Assembly (NCBI GenBank): GCA_032191485.1
Contig: JAVDOI010000205.1
Coordinates: 125,001 to 189,000, forward strand
DNA: 64,000 nt
Source of the DNA: Leptoclinus maculatus
Taxonomy: Eukaryota > Chordata > Actinopteri > Perciformes > Stichaeidae
Direction of reading: 5' to 3'
A program made the translations under genes and the position numbers. Below the pieces are notes generated by a model that was given only the letters and a program-made list of their open reading frames with translations, was not told the origin of the DNA and ran no database searches. Positions within the stretch are counted from its first letter, which is position 1. Each line of letters starts with the position of its first letter. Below are positions 55,614 to 64,000 of the stretch, piece by piece.

Positions 55614-58600
55614 CTCATCTCCTCACCCGTAGTCTGTATTTATAACTCACCTCCTCACCTGTAGTCTATATATATATATATATAACTCACCTCCTCACCC
55701 GTAGTCTGTATATATAACTCACCTCCTCACCCGTAGTCTGTATATATAACTCACCTCCTCACCTGTAGTCTGTATATATAACTCACCTCCTCACCTGTAG
55801 TCTGTATATATAACTCACCTCCTCACCTGTAGTCTGTATATATAACTCACCTGTAGTCTCTATTTATAACTCACCTCCTCACCTGTAGTCTGTATATATA
55901 ACTCACCTCCTCACCTGTAGTCTGTATATATAACTCACCTGTAGTCTCTATTTATAACTCACCTGTAGTCTGTGTATATATAACTCACCTCCTCACCTGT
56001 AGTCTGTATATATAACTCACCTCCTCACCCGTAGTCTGTATTTATAACTCACCTCCTCACCTGTAGTCTATATATATATATATAACTCACCTCCTCACCC
56101 GTAGTCTGTATATATAACTCACCTCCTCACCCGTAGTCTGTATATATAACTCACCTCCTCACCTGTAGTCTGTATATATAACTCACCTCCTCACCTGTAG
56201 TCTGTATGTATAACTCACCTCCTCACCTGTAGTCTGTATATATAACTCACCTGTAGTCTCTATTTATAACTCACCTCCTCACCTGTAGTCTGTATATATA
56301 ACTCACCTCCTCACCTGTAGTCTGTATATATAACTCACCTGTAGTCTCTATTTATAACTCACCTGTAGTCTGTGTATATATAACTCACCTCCTCACCCGT
56401 AGTCTGTATTTATAACTCACCTCCTCACCTGTAGTCTATATATATATATAACTCACCTCCTCACCCGTAGTCTGTATATATAACTCACCTCCTCACCTGT
56501 AGTCTCTATTTATAACTCACCTCCTCACCTGTAGTCTGTATATATAACTCACCTCCTCACCTGTAGTCTGTATATATAACTCACCTCCTCACCTGTAGTC
56601 TCTATTTATAACTCACCTCCTCACCTGTAGTCTGTATATATAACTCACCTCCTCACCTGTAGTCTCTATTTATAACTCACCTCCTCACCTGTAGTCTGTA
56701 TATATAACTCACCTCCTCACCTGTAGTCTCTATTTATAACTCACCTCCTCACCTGTAGTCTGTATATATAACTCACCTCCTCACCTGTAGTCTCTATTTA
56801 TAACTCACCTCCTCACCTGTAGTCTGTATATATAACTCACCTCCTCACCTGTAGTCTCTATTTATAACTCACCTCCTCACCTGTAGTCTGTATATATAAC
56901 TCACCTCCTCACCTGTAGTCTGTATATATAACTCACCTCCTCACCCGTAGTCTGTATATATAACTCACCTCCTCACCCGTAGTCTGTATATATAACTCAC
57001 CTCCTCACCCGTAGTCTGTATATATAACTCACCTCCTCACCCGTAGTCTGTATATATAACTCACCTCCTCACCTGTAGTCTGTATATATAACTCACCTCC
57101 TCACCCGTAGTCTGTATATATAACTCACCTCCTCACCCGTAGTCTGTATATATAACTCACCTCCTCACCCGTAGTCTGTATATATAACTCACCTCCTCAC
57201 CCGTAGTCTCTATTTATAACTCACCTCCTCACCTGTAGTCTGTATATATAACTCACCTCCTCACCTGTAGTCTGTATATATAACTCACCTCCTCACCCGT
57301 AGTCTGTATATATAACTCACCTCCTCACCCGTAGTCTGTATATATAACTCACCTCCTCACCCGTAGTCTGTATATATAACTCACCTCCTCACCTGTAGTC
57401 TGTATATATAACTCACCTCCTCACCTGTAGTCTGTATATATAACTCACCTCCTCACCTGTAGTCTGTATATATAACTCACCTCCTCACCTGTAGTCTCTA
57501 TTTATAACTCACCTCCTCACCTGTAGTCTGTATATATAACTCACCTCCTCACCTGTAGTCTCTATTTATAACTCACCTCCTCACCTGTAGTCTGTATGTA
57601 TAACTCACCTCCTCACCTGTAGTCTGTATATATAACTCACTTGTAGTCTCTGTGGTCCCTCTGGGTCCTGGTCTCACAGGAGGATGTAGATCCATGAAGA
57701 CTCAGGTTAAAGAGGTCTGTAATGTATTCATGAGTTTTATTTAAATGTATCTCTTGGGTTTTATTGTCTCTTTGATCTTCTTCAGTATGGAAGATCAAAG
57801 AGACCAGATCTCAGTGTGTTGATAATAATAAAACCATCTGAATACTGATCATTGATTATTAGTTTTCATAGATACATTCTGGACCATGTTCTAGTTATTT
57901 AGCTTCTGTTGTTTTTATTTAGGTAAAAGTCGTTTCATTTAGTCGTGTGCTTTTATTTTGAAGTTTCTCTGCTGGAGGCGGGACCAGTCATGTGTCTGGC
58001 TCTCATTGGACAGTTGATATGGATTAGTAGAATATATAAAGGCTGTGATTTCACACTGTCTGTCACATTAGTAGTGAGAACACACCTGTTGTTCCACCTG
58101 GCCTCTAAAACCACAGCCAACGTGAGGAAGACTGGTCATCCTTATTTTACTTGTTCTGGTCTCACTGCACCATGTTCTGGTCTCACTGCACCGTGTTCTG
58201 GTCTCACCTTGTTCTGGTGTCACTGCACCGTGTTCTGGTCTCATCATGTTCTGGTGTCACTAGACCGTGTTCTGGTCTCACCTTGTTCTGGTCTCACTGC
58301 ACCGTGTTCTGGTCTCATCATGTTCTAGTCTCACCTTGTTCTGGTGTCACTGCACTAGGGTTGTCACGATACCAAAATTATGACTTTGATACGATACCTG
58401 CCATAATATCATGATACCCGATACTTACGATACGATACCAGAATACGATACGATACCACAAATACGATACGATACTGGTATATTTATCTATAATAGTAAT
58501 AAATAAAACATCTGTATGGTTCCCTTTTTTACCAGCTTGTTCCTGCCCAGCTTTTTGAACACTTAACTAAAAATAAAAAGAATTAGCTCAAGATCCACCC

Positions 58601-61600
58601 TCAGGCTCCACCAGCATGGAGCCATTTTGCATCAATTGTGTTTCATTTAGTACACTTTTGTGTGCATTGTGACCTCATGATCATATAGACTTGTCGTCAC
58701 ACTAGGCTAAGGCTACTCATGTTAGGCTGTATATGGGTGGGCTTGGTTCATGTTTATAATCACATTTGCTTAACTGTCGTTCTTTGAACTCTTTGAACTC
58801 TTCGGGGTGTCTGTCTGAAAGGTGCTTTGCCATGTTTGACGTGTTGCCTCTCTTGGTCTGTGTGGCTTTGAAACACGTTTTGCAGACGGGTCTCTGTATG
58901 TCAGTGGGCTTTCCTTCACTGTCTGCAATGTAGCCAAAGTACTTCCAGATTTCACTTCTGGCATCTTTTTTTCCAACAAGCCGAGGACGGTCGGCAAAAG
59001 CTCCTGCACGTGATGCCATGTCTCCCCTGATCGCTCGCTGTGAGTGAGCGCTGGGTAGCCCCGCCCCCTTACAGTCAATGCGTACAGGCAGCATGAAAGG
59101 GAGCGGAACAGTCAGTGCGCTCTGATCGCGCGCTATTTTAATGAGGTATCGATACTAAAAATATGCAAAATCGTATCGTTTTCAATGTACGGGTACCGCG
59201 GTACCTTTTTAGTATCGATACACCGTGCAACATTACACTGCACCGTGTTCTGGTCTCATCGTGTCCTGGTCTCACTGCACCGTGTTCTGGTCTCACTGTG
59301 TCCTGGTCTCACTGCACCGTGTTCTGGTCTCATCGTGTCCTGGTCTCACTGCACCGTGTTCTGGTCTCATCGTGTCCTGGTCTCACTGCACCGTGTTCTG
59401 GTCTCACTGTGTCCTGGTCTCACTGCACCGTGTTCTGGTCTCATCGTGTCCTGGTCTCACTGCACCGTGTTCTGGTCTCATCGTGTCCTGGTCTCACTGC
59501 ACCGTGTTCTGGTCTCACTGTGTCCTGGTCTCACTACACCGTGTTCTGGTCTCACCATGTCCTGGTCTCACTATACCGTGTCCTGGTCTCACTGTGTCTT
59601 GGTCTCACCGTGTCCTGGTCTCACCGTGTCCTGGTCTCACCGTGTCCTGGTCTCACTGTGTCTTGGTCTCACCGTGTCCTGGTCTCACCGTGTCCTGGTC
59701 TCACCGTGTCCTGGTCTCACCGTGTCCTGGTCTCACCGTGTCCTGGTCTCACTGTGTCTTGGTCTCACCGTGTCTTGGTCTCACCGTGTCCTGGTCTCAC
59801 CGTGTCCTGGTCTCACCGTGTCCTGGTCTCACTGTGTCTTGGTCTCACCGTGTCCTGGTCTCACCGTGTCCTGGTCTCACCGTGTCCTGGTCTCACCGTG
59901 TCCTGGTCTCACCGTGTCCTGGTCTCACCGTGTCCTGGTCTCACCGTGTCCTGGTCTCACCGTGTCCTGGTCTCACCGTGTCCTGGTCTCACCGTGTCCT
60001 GGTCTCACCGTGTCCTGGTCTCACCGTGTCCTGGTCTCACCGTGTCTTGGTCTCACCGTGTCCTGGTCTCACCGTGTCCTGGTCTCACCGTGTCCTGGTC
60101 TCACCGTGTCCTGGTCTCACCGTGTCCTGGTCTCACTGTGTCTTGGTCTCACCGTGTCCTGGTCTCACTGTGTCTTGGTCTCACCGTGTCCTGGTCTCAC
60201 CGTGTCATGGTCTCACCGTGTCCTGGTCTCACCGTGTCCTGGTCTCACCGTGTCCTGGTCTCACCGTGTCCTGGTCTCACCGTGTCCTGGTCTCACCGTG
60301 TCCTGGTCTCACCGTGTCCTGGTCTCACCGTGTCCTGGTCTCACCGTGTCCTGGTCTTATTATTCTCCGAATGAAGTGATCGGATCGGTTGTTGTCTTTA
60401 CCATGAATGAAGTGATCGTTTCCCAAGTTAATTTAGTTTTATTTTATTTTATATACAGCGCCAGATCACAACAGAAGTCATTAAGGTTCCCTTTCCTATA
60501 GAACAGGTCTATATCTTGTTCTTTTATTAAACAAACTAAACAGCTTTATGTTATTTATCTTATTTACACGACGGCATGTCATTTCATGCGTTTTCAATTC
60601 TCCTGTGCTCTCTGTATCGCACACGGCAGAGTTCCGCCCCGATGCGCACACACACACACACGTGCGCGCACACACAGGTGAGCACACACACACACACACA
60701 CGTGCGCGCACACACAGGTGAGCACACACACAGGTGAGCACACTCCCATCAGCGGACAGAGAGCGCGTCGGAAAATATGCCGCGTCAATCACCTGAAAAG
60801 CAGACAACAATATCTGCATTTTTTAAATGCTCCCATGGTGGTGAAGATGTCAACACTCCTGCGAGTGTTGACTGCTGTCAATACAAGAAACACATGAACA
60901 CCATGATTCCTTTAAGTGTTAGTATCTGTGTCCGCGCGCTGTAAACCTAGGGGAAACACTGGATTGGTTGTTGTCTTTACCATGAATGAAGTGATCGGAT
61001 TGGTTGTTGTCATCAGGTTGAACCTCTCTAGTCTCTGAGTCTTTAAACTGGATGATGTTCACATGTTATGCAGCAACCTGTGTTGTTGTGATGTTTACTA
61101 TAATTACCCATAATGCCTTCTATGTCCTCAGGTACATGTACTGATACATGTCCTCCTCTGTCCTCAGGTACATGTACTGATACATGTCCTCCTCTGTCCT
61201 CAGGTACATGTACTGATACATGTCCTCCTCTGTCCTCAGGTACATGTACTGATACATGTCCTCCTCTGTCCTCAGGTACATGTACTGGACAGACTGGGGT
61301 GAGATCCCAAAGATCGAGCGAGCCGGGATGGACGGGACGAATCGCTCCATGATCATCGATAAAGAGATCTACTGGCCCAACGGTCTCACTCTGGACTACA
61401 GGCTGGAGAAGATCTACTGGGCCGATGCCAAGCACAACTTCATCCACCGCTGCAACCTGGACGGGTCCTCCAGGTACTCAACATGTCATCTACTGTCTTC
61501 ACTGTACTGAATTACTTCTAAAGGATAATGAAGTAAATGTACCTGGTGATGTGTGTTTTCAGAGAGGTGGTGGTCAAAGGAGAGCTTCCTCACCCGTTCG

Positions 61601-64000
61601 CTCTCACCCTGTACGAGGACACTCTGTTCTGGACCGACTGGAACACTCACTCCATCCACTCCTGTAGGAAACAGACCGGAGACGAGCAGCGGATCGTCCA
61701 CTCGGACATCTTCTCACCGATGGACATTCACGTCTTCAGCGCCAAGAGACAAGACATACGTGAGTCTAAATGTCCCCATTGGTTTAGGATTCTTTCACCA
61801 GATGGAGTGTTTTAGGTTTTAACATTAACCTAGTGTGAGTCTGTAATGTCCTCTCTGTGGACAATAGTGAGTCTGTAATGTCCTCTGTGGACAATAGTGA
61901 GTCTGTAATGTCCTCTCTGTGGACAATAGTGAGTCTGTAATGTCCTCTCTGTGGACAATAGTGAGTCTGTAATGTCCTCTCTGTGGACAATAGTGAGTCT
62001 GTAATGTCCTCTTTAATGTCCTCTTTAATGTCCTCTCTGTGGGCAATAGTGAGTCTCTAATGTCCTCTCTGTGGGCAATAGTGCGTCTGTAATGTCCTCT
62101 GTGGACAATAGTGAGTTCTGTAATGTCCTCTCTGTAGACAATAGTGAGTCTGTAATGTCCTTTCTGTGGGCAATAGTGAGTCTGTAATGTCCTCTTTAAT
62201 GTCCTCTCTGTGGGCAATAGTGAGTCTGTAATGTCCTTTCTGTGGGCAATAGTGAGTCTGTAATGTCCTCTTTAATGTCCTCTCTGTGGGCAATAGTGAG
62301 TCTGTAATGTCCTCTCTGTGGACAATAGTGAGTCTGTAATGTCCTCTCTGTGGACAATAGTGAGTCTGTAATGTCCTCTTTAATGTCCTCTTTAATGTCC
62401 TCTCTGTGGGCAATAGTGAGTCTCTAATGTCCTCTCTGTGGGCAATAGTGCGTCTGTAATGTCCTCTGTGGACAATAGTGAGTTCTGTAATGTCCTCTCT
62501 GTAGACAATAGTGAGTCTGTAATGTCCTTTCTGTGGGCAATAGTGAGTCTGTAATGTCCTCTTTAATGTCCTCTCTGTGGGCAATAGTGAGTCTCTAATG
62601 TCCTCTCTGTGGGCAATAGTGAGTCTGTAATGTCCTCTGTGGACAATAGTGAGTCTCTAATGTCCTCTCTGTGGGCAATAGTGAGTCTGTAATGTCCTCT
62701 GTGGACAATAGTGAGTCTCTAATGTCCTCTCTGTGGGCAATAGTGAGTCTGTAATGTCCTCTGTGGACAATAGTGAGTCTGTAATGTCCTCTCTGTGGAC
62801 AATAGTGAGTCTGTAATGTCTTCTCTGTGGGCAATATTGAGTCTGTAATGTCCTCTCTGTGGACAATAGTGAGTCTGTAATGTCCTCTCTGTGGACAATA
62901 GTGAGTTCTGTAATGTCCTCTCTGTGGACAATAGTGAGTCTGTAATGTCCTCTTTAATGTTCTCTCTGTGGGCAATAGTGAGTCTCTAATGTCCTCTCTG
63001 TGGACAATAGTGAGTCTCTAATGTCCTCTCTGTGGACAATAGTGCGTCTCTAATGTCCTCTTTAATGTCCTCTTTGGACAATAGTGAGTCTGTAATGTCC
63101 TCTCTTTGGACAATAGTGAGTCTGTAATGTCCTCTCTGTGGACAATAGTGAGTCTGTAATGTCCTCTCTGTGGACAATAGTGAGTCTGTAATGTCCTCTC
63201 TGTGGGCAATAGTGAGTCTGTAATGTCCTCTTTAATGTCCTCTCTGTGGACAATAGTGAGTCTGTAATGTCCTCTCTGTGGACAATAGTGAGTCTGTAAT
63301 GTCCTCTCTGTGGGCAATAGTGAGTCTCTAATGTCCTCTTTAATGTCCTCTCTGTGGGCAATAGTGAGTCTCTAATGTCCTCTTTAATGTCCTCTCTGTG
63401 GGCAATAGTGAGTCTTTAATGTCCTCTCTGTGGGCAATAGTGAGTCTGTAATGTCCTCTTTAATGTCCTCTCTGTGGACAATAGTGAGTCTGTAATGTCC
63501 TCTTTAATGTCCTCTCTGTGGACAATAGTGAGTCTGTAATGTCCTCTTTAATGTCCTCTCTGTGGACAATAGTGAGTCTGTAATGTCCTCTCTGTGGACA
63601 ATAGTGAGTCTGTAATGTCCTCTTTAATGTCCTCTCTGTGGACAATAGTGAGTCTGTAATGTCCTCTCTGTGGACAATAGTGAGTCTGTAATGTCCTCTT
63701 TAATGTCCTCTCTGTGGACAATAGTGAGTCTGTAATGTCCTCTCTGTTGACAATAGTGAGTCTGTAATGTCCTCTTTAATGTCCTCTCTGTGGACAATAG
63801 TGAGTCTGTAATGTCCTCTCTGTGGACAATAGTGAGTCTGTAATGTCCTCTTTAATGTCCTCTCTGTGGACAATAGTGAGTCTGTAATGTCCTCTCTGTG
63901 GACAATAGTGAGTCTGTAATGTCCTCTCTGTGGACAATAGTGAGTCTGTAATGTCCTCTTTAATGTCCCCTCTCCATTAACAGTAGTGAAGAGTCCCTGC
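53010..64000 (+). CDS. lrp6: Low-density lipoprotein receptor-related protein 6, N-terminal part
   Basis: Cell-surface Wnt co-receptor working with Frizzled. The window holds exons 53,010-53,064, 54,715-55,111, 61,276-61,473, 61,563-61,759 and the first 17 bases of the next (63,984 on), 288 residues. A signal peptide, MRVALRSLLLFSFCFLIRG, leads into PLLLYANRRDLRLVDA. The first six-bladed beta-propeller is complete, with YWTD-type blades IYWSDVSEEA, LYWTDSETNR, MYWTDWGEIP, IYWADAKHNF and LFWTDWNTHS. Its closing SPMDIHVFS leads to SPC, the first cysteine of the EGF-like module. Words such as YANRRDLRLVDA, GLIYWSDVSEEAIKRT and DGSLRKVLFWQEL fit LRP6 better than LRP5. Adjacency to mansc1 agrees. 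Phases match at every junction. Confidence 0.93.
53065..54714. other. lrp6 intron 1
   Basis: AT-rich intron with GCTAGC/GTTAGC words near 53,340-53,430 and a short telomere-like (TTAGGG) run at about 54,266-54,284. No mobile element or gene recognised. Confidence 0.6.
54715..55111 (+). CDS. lrp6: lrp6 exon 2 (first propeller blades)
   Basis: The acceptor CCTCTTCCAG ends at 54,714. The donor CGAGG|GTGAGT is at 55,112. It carries two YWTD-type repeats and the glycosylation sequons NST and NQS. Confidence 0.94.
55302..57648. repeat. 32-bp minisatellite in lrp6 intron 2, about 70 copies
   Basis: Units CTCACCTCCTCACC(T/C)GTAGTCTGTATATATAA. Variants TATTTATAA, TATATATATATATAA and shorter units lacking CCTCCTCAC also occur. 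In places (about 56,490-56,870) two variants alternate as a 64-bp dimer, a small higher-order repeat. A long TA tract at 55,553-55,612 grew inside one unit. Confidence 0.94.
57660..58140. other. lrp6 intron 2, unique part
   Basis: Sequence between two arrays with no gene recognised. The words GATCAAAGAGAC near 57,772 and 57,789 form a small inverted repeat. Confidence 0.5.
58150..60358. repeat. 16-bp minisatellite in lrp6 intron 2, split by a hAT insertion
   Basis: Units CTGGTCTCACCGTGTC. The left part (58,150-58,355) and the first part after the insertion (59,236-59,580) are a mixed form with CACTGCACCGTGTTCTGGTC units. From about 59,580 to 60,358 nearly pure 16-bp units repeat about 48 times. 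All three forward frames are open for 380-440 codons, which is a repeat artefact. Confidence 0.94.
58356..59235 (-). mobile_element. Non-autonomous hAT element with BED zinc-finger remnant and 8-bp target duplication
   Basis: An 880-bp insertion with ends TAGGGTTGTCACGATACC and, on the right, GTATCGATACACCGTGCAACATTA. The ends are inverted in their first bases (TA..GTTG). It is flanked by CACTGCAC on both sides (58,348-58,355 and 59,236-59,243), the 8-base duplication of hAT elements. The minus strand encodes about 125 codons (59,094 to 58,717) with a BED-type finger: SEIWKYFGY, RPVCKTCFK, then NMAKHLSDRHPEEF, i.e. C-x2-C and H-x4-H. The catalytic part of the transposase is missing, so this is a deletion derivative. 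Confidence 0.9.
60419..60960. mobile_element. Composite transposon remnant (hAT-type end, retroelement-like tail)
   Basis: The host words TTGTTGTCTTTACCATGAAT and GAAGTGATCGGAT recur on both sides, so this block interrupts a local duplication. The right end reads CCTAGGGGAAACACTG, the complement of a common fish hAT terminus (CAGTGTTTCCCC). An ATG at 60,777 opens MPRQSPEKQTTISAFFKC, like the start of TTF/ZMYM-type hAT transposases, but stops soon after. The left part, with ATATACAGCGCCAGATCACAAC, resembles a LINE/SINE tail. A CA/GTGCGCGCACAC microsatellite with CAGGTGAGCAC units lies at 60,645-60,742. Confidence 0.5.
61122..61275 (+). repeat. lrp6: 36-bp tandem duplication of the lrp6 exon 3 splice acceptor (four extra copies)
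   Basis: Units GTACATGTACTGATACATGT then CCTCCTCTGTCCTCAG. Each copy has a pyrimidine tract, a CAG acceptor and the first 12 bases of exon 3. Exon-like starts are at 61,132, 61,168, 61,204 and 61,240. The real exon starts at 61,276. Every extra copy reads GYMY then TGA. Confidence 0.92.
61276..61473 (+). CDS. lrp6: lrp6 exon 3
   Basis: The acceptor CTGTCCTCAG ends at 61,275. The donor TCCAG|GTACTC is at 61,474. Encodes YMYWTDWGEIPKIERAGMDG to RCNLDGSS. The acceptor is the last of five near-identical copies spaced 36 bases apart. This copy is the one that stays open (TACTGG where the others have TACTGA). Confidence 0.93.
61563..61759 (+). CDS. lrp6: lrp6 exon 4 (last blade of first propeller)
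   Basis: The acceptor GTGTTTTCAG ends at 61,562. The donor ATAC|GTGAGT is at 61,760. Encodes EVVVKGELPHPFALTLYEDT to FSAKRQDI. Confidence 0.93.
61856..63975. repeat. 32-bp minisatellite filling lrp6 intron 4, about 60 copies
   Basis: Units GTGAGTCTGTAATGTCCTCT then CTGTGGACAATA. Longer units contain an extra TTTAATGTCCTCT (46 bases), and GGGCAATA/GGACAATA variants occur. A larger block of about 367 bases (around 61,980-62,580) is itself duplicated, including a rare GAGTTCTGTAATG variant. It occupies nearly the whole intron between exon 4 and exon 5. Open minus-strand frames are artefacts. Confidence 0.94.
63984..64000 (+). CDS. lrp6: lrp6 exon 5, first 17 bases (cut by window end)
   Basis: The acceptor CTCTCCATTAACAG ends at 63,983. 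Joined to the last base of exon 4 it reads LVKSPC, matching the spacing to the first EGF-module cysteine in the family. Only six codons are visible. Confidence 0.75.

Noticed and set aside
59163..60501. Three overlapping + strand open frames of 384-438 codons
   Set aside because: All three frames of the 16-bp array are open at once, which is a sign of repeat translation and not selection.

Overview
The window reads as nuclear DNA of a bony fish, probably a percomorph teleost. The genes are split by GT-AG introns and encode vertebrate-specific proteins. The intergenic DNA holds fish-type transposon remnants (hAT, PIF/Harbinger, LTR, L2-like LINE), and roughly a third of the 64 kb is tandem minisatellite. 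No bacterial, viral or organellar gene was seen. Gene names rest on recognising protein families by eye; no database search was run.

Layout. Bases 1-17,700 hold no recognisable host gene, only dispersed repeats, two small arrays, a hAT element and a LINE 3' fragment. Bases 17,800-31,500 hold pthlh (parathyroid hormone-like hormone, PTHrP): a signal-peptide exon at 18,390, the hormone exon at 23,829-24,354, then a probable 3'UTR intron filled by about 100 copies of a 57-bp repeat. A CTCTGAT-type simple array follows at 31.6-32.9 kb. Bases 34,510-38,658 hold a complete four-exon homologue of human C11orf98. Bases 41,850-49,300 hold mansc1, a type I membrane protein with a MANSC domain, a Thr-rich stalk, one membrane segment and a short tail. 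Bases 53,010-64,000 hold the first four coding exons and the start of the fifth of lrp6, the Wnt co-receptor, cut by the window end.

All four genes lie on the + strand. MANSC1 followed by LRP6 in the same orientation is also the human arrangement on 12p13, which supports both names. C11orf98 lies elsewhere in human (11q), so its place here between pthlh and mansc1 is a lineage difference. The genes share no pathway, although PTHrP and LRP6 both act in skeletal biology.

The most unusual theme is minisatellites that begin at, or contain, splice junctions. lrp6 intron 4 is an array whose unit matches the exon 4 donor junction. lrp6 exon 3 is preceded by four 36-bp copies of its own acceptor plus the first exon bases, each running into a stop. 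mansc1 has a 24-bp CAGGTA array starting at its donor, and the pthlh 3' intron array starts within about 10 bases of a donor. Other points of note are a dispersed repeat whose six copies each carry a CTCF-like core, an array of near-palindromic GTCACGTGAC/GTCGCGTGAC sites ending about 0.5 kb upstream of the lrp6 start codon, and several transposon insertions with readable target-site duplications.
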